Both the position numbers and the translations under genes were made by a program. A DNA stretch of 64,000 nt from Pseudomonas sp. SCA2728.1_7 (GTDB taxonomy: Bacteria; Pseudomonadota; Gammaproteobacteria; Pseudomonadales; Pseudomonadaceae), in assembly GCF_018138145.1 (NCBI RefSeq), contig NZ_CP073104.1:3720001-3784000 (forward strand), given 5' to 3'. The notes beneath the pieces were generated by a model. It did not search any database. It saw nothing but the letters and a program-made list of their open reading frames with translations, and was not told the DNA's origin. Shown piece by piece: positions 28,683 to 37,546 of this stretch; position 1 is the first letter of the stretch, and every line of letters starts with the position of its first letter.

Positions 28683-29432
28683 CTATTTATGGAATCGACC
28701 TTCCAGACGATGACGAGAACCCGGATGAATCAAACGCGCAGCCGTCACCGGCTGACGCCCCGACCACGTGCGGCGACGAATCAACAGGCACGGCTCGCCT
28801 TTTTCAATCTGCAGCAACTTGCATTCGGACGACTCAGCAAGGATAGCTTCAACCACATGCTCGCCTTCGGTCAGCGGCGCCACCTGATTGAGATACGCGT
28901 ACGGCGTTTGCAGAGTGAAGTCCTGCTTGAGGTATTCCGGGGCGACCAATGCGTTGACGAAACGGTCTTCAATTTGCACCGGAATATCGTTTTCGTAATG
29001 CACGATCAGCGAGTGAAATACTTTCTGCCCTTCGCGCATGTCCAGCGCCAGCGCGCGTTCGGAACCAGCGGCCTCTTCTTCGAGGGTGACCACCTGGCAA
29101 GTGTGGCGATGGCCACGGGAAGCGATTTCGTCGGCGATGTTATGCACTTCGAACAGCGCGGACTGGCTCTTCGGTTCGGCGACGAAGGTGCCGACGCCCT
29201 GCATGCGCACCAACAGTCCGTCAGCGGTCATCTCGCGCAGCGCGCGGTTGATGGTCATGCGGCTGAAACCGAGTTGATTGACCAGTTCGCTCTCGGACGG
29301 CACGCGGTAGTGCGGCGGCCAGTTTCCGCTGTCGATCTGCTGGGTGATCATCTGTTTGACGCGGGCGTACAAGGGCGCCGGACTGTCGCCCATGTTCGCG
29401 GCCAACGGGGAGACTGGAGGCGGAGTCGGCAC
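28683..29432 (-). CDS. hutC: Histidine utilisation repressor, GntR family
   Basis: Urocanate-responsive repressor of the hut genes, 249 residues. The N-terminal winged helix (about 20-85) has the GntR pattern PLYARVKQMI...YRVPSESELVNQLGFSRMTINRALREM, and the rest is a UTRA ligand domain (GHRHTCQVVTLE ... FVNALVAPEYL ... IRRRTW). It is divergently placed from hutF, with an operator-like palindrome between them, so it probably also regulates itself. Urocanate is the known inducer in the family. Confidence 0.95.
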   Translation of the reverse strand: MPTPPPVSPLAANMGDSPAPLYARVKQMITQQIDSGNWPPHYRVPSESELVNQLGFSRMTINRALREMTADGLLVRMQGVGTFVAEPKSQSALFEVHNIADEIASRGHRHTCQVVTLEEEAAGSERALALDMREGQKVFHSLIVHYENDIPVQIEDRFVNALVAPEYLKQDFTLQTPYAYLNQVAPLTEGEHVVEAILAESSECKLLQIEKGEPCLLIRRRTWSGRQPVTAARLIHPGSRHRLEGRFHK

Positions 29433-29497
29433 GGTTGATCCCTGTTCTTTGGATGAAAGTGGCTAGCTTGCCGGAGTTTACCGAGCAGGCAAACGTC

Positions 29498-29513
29498 TGT
29501 ATATGTATATACA
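29498..29513. promoter_or_regulatory. HutC operator in the hutC-hutF divergent region
   Basis: TGTATATGTATATACA is a perfect inverted repeat (seven-base arms, GT spacer) and contains TGTA-TA-TACA, the same form as the hutU operator. It lies 27-42 bases before the hutF start and 66-81 bases before the hutC start, suited to controlling both directions. Confidence 0.72.
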
Positions 29514-29539
29514 AATAACACACGATGGGGTGCTGAACC

Positions 29540-30910
29540 ATGTCCGCCTTCTTTGCCGAACGCGCGCTGCTGCCTAACGGATGGGCCAACAATGTACGTC
29601 TTGAAGTCAGCGCCGATGGCCTGCTGACCCAAATCCAGGCCGATTCCACCGCAGATGGCGCCGAACGGCTGAGCGGCCCGCTGCTGCCGGGCATGCCGAA
29701 TCTGCACTCCCACGCGTTCCAGCGGGCGATGGCGGGACTGGCCGAAGTGGCCGGTAATCCGAATGACAGTTTCTGGACGTGGCGTGATCTGATGTATCGG
29801 CTCGTCGGAAAAATCAGCCCCGATCAGCTCGGCGTGATTGCCCGTCAGCTGTACATCGAAATGCTCAAGGCCGGTTACACTTCGGTGGCCGAATTTCATT
29901 ACGTGCACCACGACAGCAATGGCCAGCCTTATGCCGATCCGGCTGAACTGGCGTTGCGCATCAGTCAGGCGGCGAGTGAAAGCGGCATCGGTCTGACCCT
30001 GTTGCCGGTGCTCTACAGCCACTCCGGTTTTGGCGGCCAGACGCCGAATGACGGCCAGCGCCGCTTCATCAACAGCACCGAAAATTACCTGAATCTGCAA
30101 TCGCGTTTGCAGCCAGTGTTGGCGCAGCAAAAGGCGCAATCGCTGGGCCTGTGCTTCCACTCGTTGCGCGCGGTAACGCCGCAGCAGATCAGCGAAGTAC
30201 TGGCCGCCAGCGACAAACAATGCCCGGTGCACATCCACATCGCCGAACAGCAGAAGGAAGTCGACGACTGCCTGAGCTGGAGCGGTCGTCGGCCGCTGCA
30301 ATGGCTCTACGAAAATACCGAAGTCGATCAGCGCTGGTGCCTGGTCCATGCGACCCACGCCAACCCGGAAGAAGTCACGCTGATGGCCAAGAGTCGCGCC
30401 ATCGCCGGGCTGTGCCTGACCACTGAAGCGAACCTGGGTGACGGGATTTTCCCGGCGGTGGACTTTCTCGCCCAGGGCGGACGCATGGGCATCGGTTCCG
30501 ACAGCCATGTCTCGCTCAGCGTGGTCGAGGAATTGCGTTGGCTGGAATACGGCCAGCGCCTACGTGATCAGCGACGTAACCGTTTGTATGGTGCGGATCA
30601 ACCGATGGTCGGGCGTACGTTGTATGACGCGGCGCTGGATGGCGGTGCGCAGGCGATGGGGCAGCCGGTTGGCGCGCTGGAGGTGGGCAAGCGGGCCGAC
30701 TGGATTGTGCTCGATGGCAACGATCCGTATCTGGCGACGGCGAGCGGTGACGGGATTTTGAATCGCTGGTTGTTTGCCGGCGGCGATCGTCAGGTGCGCG
30801 ATGTGCTGGTCAATGGCCAGTGGGTTGTGCGCGATGGTCGACATGCCGGGGAAGAGGACAGTGCTCGCGCGTTCACCCAAGTCCTGCGCGACCTCCTGGG
30901 CGACGCATAA
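29540..30910 (+). CDS. hutF: Formimidoylglutamate deiminase
   Basis: Converts formimidoylglutamate to formylglutamate and ammonia, feeding HutG. The 456-residue amidohydrolase shows the zinc motif GMPNLHSHAFQRAM (about residue 54-67), the VHIHIAEQQKEV histidine, LVHATHAN, and IGSDSHVSLSVVEELRWLEY near residue 320. It is the only hut gene on the plus strand and is transcribed away from hutC. An enzyme of this class plus HutG marks the five-step pathway of Pseudomonas. Length is normal. Confidence 0.96.
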   Translation: MSAFFAERALLPNGWANNVRLEVSADGLLTQIQADSTADGAERLSGPLLPGMPNLHSHAFQRAMAGLAEVAGNPNDSFWTWRDLMYRLVGKISPDQLGVIARQLYIEMLKAGYTSVAEFHYVHHDSNGQPYADPAELALRISQAASESGIGLTLLPVLYSHSGFGGQTPNDGQRRFINSTENYLNLQSRLQPVLAQQKAQSLGLCFHSLRAVTPQQISEVLAASDKQCPVHIHIAEQQKEVDDCLSWSGRRPLQWLYENTEVDQRWCLVHATHANPEEVTLMAKSRAIAGLCLTTEANLGDGIFPAVDFLAQGGRMGIGSDSHVSLSVVEELRWLEYGQRLRDQRRNRLYGADQPMVGRTLYDAALDGGAQAMGQPVGALEVGKRADWIVLDGNDPYLATASGDGILNRWLFAGGDRQVRDVLVNGQWVVRDGRHAGEEDSARAFTQVLRDLLGDA

Positions 30911-30915
30911 CCAAA

Positions 30916-31005
30916 TGTAGGAGTGAGCCTGCTCGCGATAGCAGTGTGTCAGTCACTTATTTGTGCTCTGACACAACGCTATCGCGAGCAGGCTCGCTCC
31001 CACAT
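30916..31005. repeat. REP doublet with unlike arms
   Basis: The left arm is of the TGTAGGAGTGAG type and the right arm of the CTCGCTCCCACA type, so the two arms come from different subtypes. It fills the convergent gap between hutF and the lipocalin gene. Confidence 0.92.
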
Positions 31006-31022
31006 TTGATTTGTGGCGATGC

Positions 31023-31592
31023 TTAATTTGAGGTCTTGGCCATCTGCCGATCCGACGCGCGCCAGATCAGTCGCGTAGTGTCATAGCCCTGCTGACGCGC
31101 CTTGCTCAACAGTTCTTCACGCACCACCCCGTTGACGGTCGGCGTGCGTGACAGCAACCACATGTACTTGCGGGTCGGGTCGCCGACGATGGCGGTCTTG
31201 TAGTCATCGCTGACGTACAGCACCCAATATTCGCCTTTCGCCACACCCGGAATCAGCCGCGAGAACCAGGTGTCGAACTCCACCCAAAGCTTGTCGGTCT
31301 TGCCCGGCACCTGTGGATAAGCCGTGCCCTTGGCCTCTTCCCACTGCCAGTCCGGCGTCAGGCAGCGATTGAGCACCGCGACATTGCCGTCAGGCTTGAG
31401 GGTGTAATGCGCTTCGGACTGCGCGCAATTGCGCTGGAAGTACATCGGCAAGCGCGCCAGCTCGTACCAGGTGCCCTGATAGCGCTTGAGATTGACGCTG
31501 TTGACGGTTTTCGGCGCCAACGGGTCGACGCCGGAACTGGCGCAGCCGGCCAGTACCAGGCCGGCAAAAAGGATCAGCAATAACCGCTTCAT
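31023..31592 (-). CDS. blc: Outer-membrane lipocalin (Blc-like)
   Basis: Bacterial lipocalin of 189 residues, a lipoprotein anchored to the outer membrane and thought to bind lysophospholipids or fatty acids. The lipobox is LAGC with Cys17 and no aspartate after it, fitting outer-membrane sorting. Family motifs are KRYQGTWYELARLPMYFQRNC (the GxW strand, given here in part), AVLNRCL, and YVSDDYKTAIVGDPTRKYMWLLSRTP. It is followed upstream in the same direction by a small lipoprotein gene 30 bases away, so the two may be co-transcribed. Confidence 0.93.
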   Translation of the reverse strand: MKRLLLILFAGLVLAGCASSGVDPLAPKTVNSVNLKRYQGTWYELARLPMYFQRNCAQSEAHYTLKPDGNVAVLNRCLTPDWQWEEAKGTAYPQVPGKTDKLWVEFDTWFSRLIPGVAKGEYWVLYVSDDYKTAIVGDPTRKYMWLLSRTPTVNGVVREELLSKARQQGYDTTRLIWRASDRQMAKTSN

Positions 31593-31622
31593 TTTTCTTC
31601 TCCGTGGGCGCGAAGCCCCGGT

Positions 31623-31877
31623 TTACTTCAGGCCTTGGCCGGAAAACATCAGCACTTTGTCACCGGCGTACTGCACGCTGATAAAGCTGTTCTTGTCGCC
31701 CCAGGTGCAACTGGACATGCCGAGCGCGCCCGAGCAATCGGTGGGCTTGCCGAGCAGAGTCTCGACTTCGGCCTTGGCCATACCGGCCGAGAGCTTCGAG
31801 TAGTTTTCCTGATTGACCTTGCTGCATGCGGCCAACAGCACGCAAAACGTCAGAAGGGCGATAGATCGCAGCGACAT
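31623..31877 (-). CDS. Small lipoprotein, BamE/SmpA-like fold (DUF3862 type)
   Basis: An 84-residue lipoprotein with a clear lipobox LLAAC (Cys18). After it comes NYSKLSAGMAKAEVETLLGKPTDC, the pattern of small OmlA/BamE-like domains, ending with a short beta region (SFISVQYAGDKVLMFSGQGL). The two cysteines in the mature part (PTDCSGALGMSSC) could form a disulphide. It lies 30 bases upstream of blc in the same direction. No function is known to me; an envelope role is inferred. Confidence 0.85.
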   Translation of the reverse strand: MSLRSIALLTFCVLLAACSKVNQENYSKLSAGMAKAEVETLLGKPTDCSGALGMSSCTWGDKNSFISVQYAGDKVLMFSGQGLK

Positions 31878-32158
31878 GGTGTAACTCCTGGAACGAGGGG
31901 GGATGGCATGGTGCCAACCAGAAGCTTAGAAGAGAAAACCCTCATCTGGTTCCGTGGAGGAACGGCTATTTATTAGCCCACCCGTCTGGCATTTGCCGGT
32001 AAATCAGACACTTTGTAGGGCTATTGAGCATTTCGTCGCCTTTCACCAAAGACGCCTAATCTTTGGCGCGCCGCGGTCGAAATAAGAGCAGCGCAAAGCC
32101 CCCGAGTGTGGCAAATTGCCGCCCTTTCTTGACCAGCCCCTTCGCGGTAGTTCATTCG

Positions 32159-34051
32159 ATGACCAGAAACATGAAATTCAGCCACAAGATCTTGTTGGCT
32201 GCCGCCCTTGTGGTGGCCGTTGCGTTCGCCTGTTTCATTTTCTTCAACGACTATCGACAGCGCGAAGCCCTGAGCACGAGCACCGAAGCCTCGATGCAGG
32301 AACTGGGCAGCCTGACCACCAGCAACATCCAGACCTGGCTGGAAAGCCGCATTCAGTTGCTGCAATCGCTCTCTCAGCAAGTCGCGGTCGACGGCAACGC
32401 CCCCGCCAGCCTGAAACGCATCATCGACCTGCCCGCCTATACCGGTAATTTCCAGCTCAGCTATTTCGGCGGAGCTGACGGCGTGATGTTCTCGGTACCG
32501 GCCGGCAACCGCGCGCCGGACTACGATCCACGTGCACGCGGCTGGTACAAAGCAGCGAACAGCGCGCAGCAGACCATCGTCACCGAACCGTACATCGCCG
32601 CCTCCTCGGGCAAACTGGTGATCACCGTTGCCACCCCGGTACAGCGTCAGGGCCAGATGCTCGGCGTCGCCGGTGCCGACATCGACCTGACCAGCGTCAG
32701 CGCGATCATCAACTCGCTGAACTTCGGCGGCCATGGCCACGCGTTCATCGTCAGCAGCGAAGGCAAGATCCTGATCCACCCGGACAGCAAACTGGTGCTC
32801 AAGACCCTCGCCGAGGCCTACCCCAACGGTGCGCCGAAAGTCAGTCCGGGCCTGAAAGAAGTCGAGTTCGACGGCAAGACCCAACTGATCTCCTTCACCC
32901 ACATCAACGGCGTGCCGTCGGCCGACTGGTACGTAGCGCTGGTGCTGGATAAAGACACCGCATTCGCCATGCTCAGCGAATTCCGCACCTCAGCGCTGAT
33001 CGCCATGGTCATTGCCGTGGTGATCATCATCGCCCTGCTCGGCATGCTCATCCGTGTGTTGATGCAGCCGCTGCTGACCATGGGCCGCGCCATGCACGAC
33101 ATCGCTGAAGGTGAAGGCGACCTGACCAAACGCTTGGTGATTCACGGCAACGACGAGTTCGGCGCACTGGGCACTTCGTTCAACCGTTTTGTTGAGCGCA
33201 TCCACACCTCGATCCGCGAAGTATCCTCGGCCACCGGCCAGGTCAACGAAGTCGCCCTGCGCGTGGTCGCGGCGTCAAACTCGTCGATGTACAACTCCGA
33301 TCAGCAAGCCTCGCGCACCAACAGCGTGGCCGCGGCGATCAACCAACTCGGCGCCGCCGCACAGGAAATCGCCCAGAACGCCGCCCTCGCGTCGCAGCAT
33401 TCCAGCGACGCGCGCAGCCTCGCGGTCGACGGTCAGCAGGTTGTGGATAAAACCATCCACGCGATGCAGCAGTTGTCGGCGAAGATCAGTGATTCGTGCG
33501 GCAACATCGAAACCTTGAACAGCAACACGGTGAACATCGGTCAGATTCTTGAAGTGATCACCAGCATTTCCCAGCAGACCAACTTGCTCGCACTCAACGC
33601 CGCGATCGAAGCGGCGCGTGCCGGTGAAGCCGGTCGTGGTTTCGCCGTGGTTGCCGATGAAGTGCGCAACCTCGCCCACCGCACTCAGGATTCGGCGCAG
33701 CAGGTGCAGAAGATGATCGAAGAGCTGCAGGTCGGTGCGCGTCAGGCGGTGAGCATCATGACCGAGAGCCAGCGCGAGAGCGAAAGCAGCGTCGGCATCG
33801 CCAATCAGGCCGGCGAGCGGTTGGGCAGCGTGACCCAGCGCATCGGTGAGATCGACGGGATGAACCAGTCGGTGGCCACGGCGACCGAAGAGCAGACGGC
33901 GGTGGTTGAGTCGATCAACGTGGATATCAATGAGATCAACACGCTGAATCAGGAAGGTGTGGAGAACTTGCAGGCGACGTTGCGGGCGTGTTCGGATCTG
34001 GAGCAGCAGGCGGCGCGGTTGAAGCAATTGGTGGGTAGTTTCAGGATTTAA
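32159..34051 (+). CDS. Methyl-accepting chemotaxis protein with dCache sensor (PctA-like)
   Basis: Chemoreceptor of 630 residues, start at [11 protein letters not shown] (an ATG at 32171 is an alternative; upstream codons are not conserved). A membrane helix (about 13-33) is followed by a dCache sensor to about residue 275, a second helix, HAMP and a signalling coiled coil with tip [19 protein letters not shown] near 475. The sensor keeps residues used by amino-acid receptors of the PctA group: [14 protein letters not shown] and GADIDL. The cytoplasmic half is very close to PctA as I recall it. L-amino acids are therefore the likely attractants. The 281 bases upstream hold no other feature I can support. 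Confidence 0.9.
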   Translation: MTRNMKFSHKILLAAALVVAVAFACFIFFNDYRQREALSTSTEASMQELGSLTTSNIQTWLESRIQLLQSLSQQVAVDGNAPASLKRIIDLPAYTGNFQLSYFGGADGVMFSVPAGNRAPDYDPRARGWYKAANSAQQTIVTEPYIAASSGKLVITVATPVQRQGQMLGVAGADIDLTSVSAIINSLNFGGHGHAFIVSSEGKILIHPDSKLVLKTLAEAYPNGAPKVSPGLKEVEFDGKTQLISFTHINGVPSADWYVALVLDKDTAFAMLSEFRTSALIAMVIAVVIIIALLGMLIRVLMQPLLTMGRAMHDIAEGEGDLTKRLVIHGNDEFGALGTSFNRFVERIHTSIREVSSATGQVNEVALRVVAASNSSMYNSDQQASRTNSVAAAINQLGAAAQEIAQNAALASQHSSDARSLAVDGQQVVDKTIHAMQQLSAKISDSCGNIETLNSNTVNIGQILEVITSISQQTNLLALNAAIEAARAGEAGRGFAVVADEVRNLAHRTQDSAQQVQKMIEELQVGARQAVSIMTESQRESESSVGIANQAGERLGSVTQRIGEIDGMNQSVATATEEQTAVVESINVDINEINTLNQEGVENLQATLRACSDLEQQAARLKQLVGSFRI

Positions 34052-34066
34052 AGATCAAGATCTTTA

Positions 34067-34227
34067 CCCCCTCACCCCAACCCTCTCCCCCAAGGGGGCG
34101 AGGGGGAAAGGGAGCCGATCTTCATGCTGTTCAAACCTGAGTTCGACTCGATATTTCAGGTCGATGTATCAAGCCCAGACACCTCGGTCAGTCCCCTCTC
34201 CCCCTGGGAGAGGGCTAGGGTGAGGGT
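34067..34227. repeat. Inverted-repeat-bounded intergenic element, copy C
   Basis: Outer arms CCCTCACCCCAACCCTCTCC and GAGAGGGCTAGGGTGAGGG surround the core CCTGAGTTCGACTCGATATT and TCAGGTCGATGTAT. It fills the convergent gap between the chemoreceptor and the DUF924 gene. Confidence 0.85.
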
Positions 34228-34233
34228 AAGCCC

Positions 34234-34836
34234 TTAAAACCGCGACCCCGGCTCAGAAAGAAACACCAACTCCTCAGCCGTAGACTCCCGCCCCAACACC
34301 GCATTGCGATGCGGAAACCGGCCAAACCGCGCAATCACTTTCTGATGTCGCTCGGCATAATCCAGATTGTCGGCAAACACCGCCCGCTCCGACTCTGGCT
34401 GCTCAACCACCAACTCAATAAATCTGGAAACGGCCTCGTTCTGCACCGCGAGGTTTTCGCAGTGTTCGAACACCAGATAAATGAACACTCGCTGGATCGG
34501 TTTCAACTGCCGATCGAAATCCGCCGCAATGCCTTGGGCGACGAGTTTCTGCGCGCGCAGATCACCGGAAAACGCTTTGGGAGTATCGCGAAAGATCATT
34601 CGCGGCAGTTGATCGAGCAGTAGCACTACCGCCAGCCAACCTTCGGGACGTTGCGTCCACGCGGTCAATTCGCCGGCCAGGGCCTGATCGACAAAGACCC
34701 CGAAACGCTCACGCGCTTCGAGGTCTTGGCTGTCTCGCTTACCGAACCACAACTTGCCCTTGTCAGCCGATATCTCGTCGGGGGACTCGGCTTGTCCGAA
34801 CCACCAATCGAGCAACGGCTGCCAGGGCGCGGTCAT
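34234..34836 (-). CDS. DUF924 family protein
   Basis: All-helical protein of 200 residues of the DUF924 family (TPR-like fold). Family stretches are WQPLLDWWFG at the start, KLWFGKRDSQD, LLDQLPRMIFRDTPKAFSGD (in part), HCENLAVQNEAV, and the end HQKVIARFGRFPHRNAVLGRES. No biochemical function is established. It lies three bases downstream of fbp in the same direction, so it is probably co-transcribed, though a role in sugar metabolism cannot be claimed from this alone. Confidence 0.9.
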   Translation of the reverse strand: MTAPWQPLLDWWFGQAESPDEISADKGKLWFGKRDSQDLEARERFGVFVDQALAGELTAWTQRPEGWLAVVLLLDQLPRMIFRDTPKAFSGDLRAQKLVAQGIAADFDRQLKPIQRVFIYLVFEHCENLAVQNEAVSRFIELVVEQPESERAVFADNLDYAERHQKVIARFGRFPHRNAVLGRESTAEELVFLSEPGSRF

Positions 34837-34839
34837 GGT

Positions 34840-35850
34840 TTATTCCTTGTGGTAGGCCGTAGCGCGTGCGACTTCTTCTTTCGAGCCGAGGAACACCGCT
34901 ACACGCTGGTGCAGGCCTTCAGGCTGGATGTCGAGAATGCGCTGGTGACCGTCGGTGGACGCGCCGCCCGCTTGTTCCACCAGGAACGACATCGGGTTGG
35001 CTTCGTACATCAGACGCAGTTTGCCTGGCTTGGAAGGCTCACGGCTGTCGCGCGGGTACATGAACAGACCGCCACGGGTCAGGATGCGGTGTACGTCGGC
35101 AACCATCGCCGCGACCCAACGCATGTTGTAGTTCTTTTTCAGCGGACCTTCTTCACCGGCCAGCAGCTCGCCCACGTAGCGTTGTACCGGGGCTTCCCAG
35201 TGACGCTGGTTGGACATGTTGATGGCGAATTCCTGGGTCGATTCAGGAATGGTGATGTCTTCGTGAGTCAGCACGAAGCTGCCCATTTCGCGGTCGAGGG
35301 TGAAACCTTTCACGCCGTCGCCCAAGGTCAGTACCAGCATGGTCTGCGGGCCGTAGATCGCGTAACCGGCGGCAACCTGCTGAGTGCCTGGCTGCAGGAA
35401 CGCTTTCTCGTTCAGCGGCTCGTTCTGGCTCAGGTATTCGTTCGGGCAACGCAGTACCGAGAAGATAGTGCCGACCGGGGCGTTGATGTCGATGTTCGAC
35501 GAGCCGTCCAGTGGGTCGAATACCAGCAGGTACGCGCCTTTCGGGTATTTGCCCGGGATCTGGTAGGCATTGTCCATTTCTTCGGACGCCATGCCGGCCA
35601 GGTGACCGCCCCATTCGTTGGCTTCGAGCAGGATTTCGTTGGAGATCACGTCGAGCTTCTTCTGCACTTCGCCTTGGACGTTTTCAGTGCCCATGCTGCC
35701 CAGAACACCACCCAGGGCGCCTTTGGACACGGCGTGGCTGATTTCTTTGCAAGCACGCGCCACCACTTCGATCAGGAAACGCAGATCGGCAGGAGTGTTA
35801 TTGCTGCGGGTCTGCTCAATCAAATAGCGACTCAGGGTAACGCGGGACAT
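34840..35850 (-). CDS. fbp: Fructose-1,6-bisphosphatase class I
   Basis: Gluconeogenic phosphatase, 336 residues. The metal and substrate motifs are clear: [34 protein letters not shown] (about residue 113-132), and [21 protein letters not shown] in the C-terminal half, with the metal ligand Glu in EANP. Length is normal for class I enzymes. The gene is followed by the DUF924 gene. Pseudomonads lack phosphofructokinase, so this enzyme serves their gluconeogenic and recycling flow. Confidence 0.96.
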   Translation of the reverse strand: MSRVTLSRYLIEQTRSNNTPADLRFLIEVVARACKEISHAVSKGALGGVLGSMGTENVQGEVQKKLDVISNEILLEANEWGGHLAGMASEEMDNAYQIPGKYPKGAYLLVFDPLDGSSNIDINAPVGTIFSVLRCPNEYLSQNEPLNEKAFLQPGTQQVAAGYAIYGPQTMLVLTLGDGVKGFTLDREMGSFVLTHEDITIPESTQEFAINMSNQRHWEAPVQRYVGELLAGEEGPLKKNYNMRWVAAMVADVHRILTRGGLFMYPRDSREPSKPGKLRLMYEANPMSFLVEQAGGASTDGHQRILDIQPEGLHQRVAVFLGSKEEVARATAYHKE

Positions 35851-36073
35851 GGACGGCTCCGGTGGAATGGGGGGCTAAAAACCCGCGCAGTTTACAGGGA
35901 GTCTGAAAACGTAGCGAGCGAAGACGCCCGGTAACGTGCGTTGGGGTGTAATTGCCTGCATGAGACGTGAATGTGGGTGGAGAGTTCAGGTAGCGGGTTT
36001 AGCGTAGACCGGTTCGGGACGGGTGGTGGCTAAGTGAAGCGGCAGTTTGAGTATTTTTATTGGCTGGTAGGCC

Positions 36074-36160
36074 GCTATCGCGAGCAGGCTCACTCCTACA
36101 GTTGATTGCATTTCTCCAGATGGAATGCGATCAACTGTAGGAGTGAGCCTGCTCACGATC
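36074..36160. repeat. REP doublet forming a nearly continuous palindrome
   Basis: ATCGCGAGCAGGCTCACTCC pairs with its complement (one arm has CTGCTCACGA, a single change), and the spacer is itself palindromic (agttgattgcatt / aatgcgatcaact). It lies in the 331-base gap between fbp and the DUF3999 gene; nothing else is evident there. Confidence 0.9.
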
Positions 36161-36181
36161 GGGTGCGCAGCACCCGCCCTT

Positions 36182-37546
36182 TCAGGATTTAGCGGGAGGC
36201 TTGCGCAACAAGCTAAACGCCATCGCCCCAAGGAACACCACACTGAGCAACAATACCGCCCACAACCCGATCTTCTTCCAATTGGTCTCAGCCACCGCCG
36301 CCGTGGTCGCCGTCGAAGTCTGCGTAACCACCGCCTCACCCTGCACCGACGCCTTGCCCAACGCCGCCAGTTTCTCCGGTTTGAAATCCGGAATCAGCGT
36401 CGCCAACGGCAGATTCGCTGTCTTCACACTCGGGTTGCCCAACGCCAGACTGTACGGCCCCTCCCCGCGCGCAAGGAAAATCACTTGGGTCGCCCGCACC
36501 GCATATTTCACGCTTGGCGCCTGCTCGCCCAGACCACCGCCACGCTCATCCACCGTCAGCTTCAACTGCTGCACAGTCTGCCCGTAGAGCTGCAATTCGT
36601 TCTGCACCACGTCCTGACCATTCTGGGTCAGGCGATAGAGCAAACCGCTGCTCAGCGCCTGCCACGGCAAGCTGCTCTCACGTCGGCCCGCCAATGTCAC
36701 CGGTGCCAGACTGTTCGGTTGTTTGATTTCGACCTGCACCCGCTCGACATTCAGCCCCATCGGCAATTGCCAGGTGTACTCCCCGGCCTTGGCGCTGCTG
36801 CCGGCCAACTCTTGCGACCAGACCAACGGCAGCGGAACATTGCGCGGATCACTGCTTTTCAATTGGGCCGCCGTCAGGATCGGCGCCGAGTTCGGCGACT
36901 CCCACAGCAACCGCACGTAGCGCGCCGATTGTCCCGGCAACGTCACCTCGTGCTGCTCGATGCGCTCATCGGAAAAGGTCAGCCGTGCCACCTGCCCTTC
37001 GCCCCACGGCTGCCAGTGCTGCAAGTCATCGCTGGCCTCGATACTGAAACGCTGAAAGCCGTCGCGCTCGCTGGTCCAATCGAGGATCAACTGCTGCAAT
37101 GGCGCCTTGATCGCGCTCGCATCCAACAACCAGCCGCGCAGAACCTCTTCACCCGCCTCCAACTGGCTGGACGGCTGCACCTCGACCAGCGTGCCGTTGG
37201 TGGTCGATTGCACGCGCACGTTCGGCGCGCGTTCACTGGCGTCGGCGGCGTTGTACAGCGGGAACCACTTCACCTCGTGCAACTGACCGTCGTCGCGGGT
37301 CTGTGCCGATTCGCGTGCCAAGGCGTAAGCCTGCGCTTCGCCGGCGGCGTTGAACACACGCAGATCACTGAGATCGGTCTGGCGCGCCTGCAATTGCACG
37401 CTCAGCGGCAATTCGAGGCGGTACCACGGACCGTTGCCGCTGACCGACAACGGCACCTGCGTGGCAAAGTCCGCCGGTTTGTCCTGTGCGCCGGCCACCA
37501 TCACCACGCCCAACGCCAACCAACCCAGATTTCGCATGCGACTCAA
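36182..37546 (-). CDS. DUF3999 family membrane-anchored protein
   Basis: Protein of 454 residues with an N-terminal signal peptide (LGWLALGVVMVAGAQ), a large beta-rich periplasmic region and one C-terminal membrane helix (IGLWAVLLLSVVFLGAMAFS) ending in a short basic tail. This matches DUF3999. The start overlaps the end of the DUF2339 gene by four bases, a pairing seen in other pseudomonads. It may be a partner of the large membrane protein. Function is unknown to me. Confidence 0.87.
   Translation of the reverse strand: MSRMRNLGWLALGVVMVAGAQDKPADFATQVPLSVSGNGPWYRLELPLSVQLQARQTDLSDLRVFNAAGEAQAYALARESAQTRDDGQLHEVKWFPLYNAADASERAPNVRVQSTTNGTLVEVQPSSQLEAGEEVLRGWLLDASAIKAPLQQLILDWTSERDGFQRFSIEASDDLQHWQPWGEGQVARLTFSDERIEQHEVTLPGQSARYVRLLWESPNSAPILTAAQLKSSDPRNVPLPLVWSQELAGSSAKAGEYTWQLPMGLNVERVQVEIKQPNSLAPVTLAGRRESSLPWQALSSGLLYRLTQNGQDVVQNELQLYGQTVQQLKLTVDERGGGLGEQAPSVKYAVRATQVIFLARGEGPYSLALGNPSVKTANLPLATLIPDFKPEKLAALGKASVQGEAVVTQTSTATTAAVAETNWKKIGLWAVLLLSVVFLGAMAFSLLRKPPAKS

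Noticed and set aside
32063..32158. 32-codon N-terminal extension of the PctA-like chemoreceptor
   Set aside because: Family members begin just before the first membrane helix (MKFSHK); the extension is not conserved.
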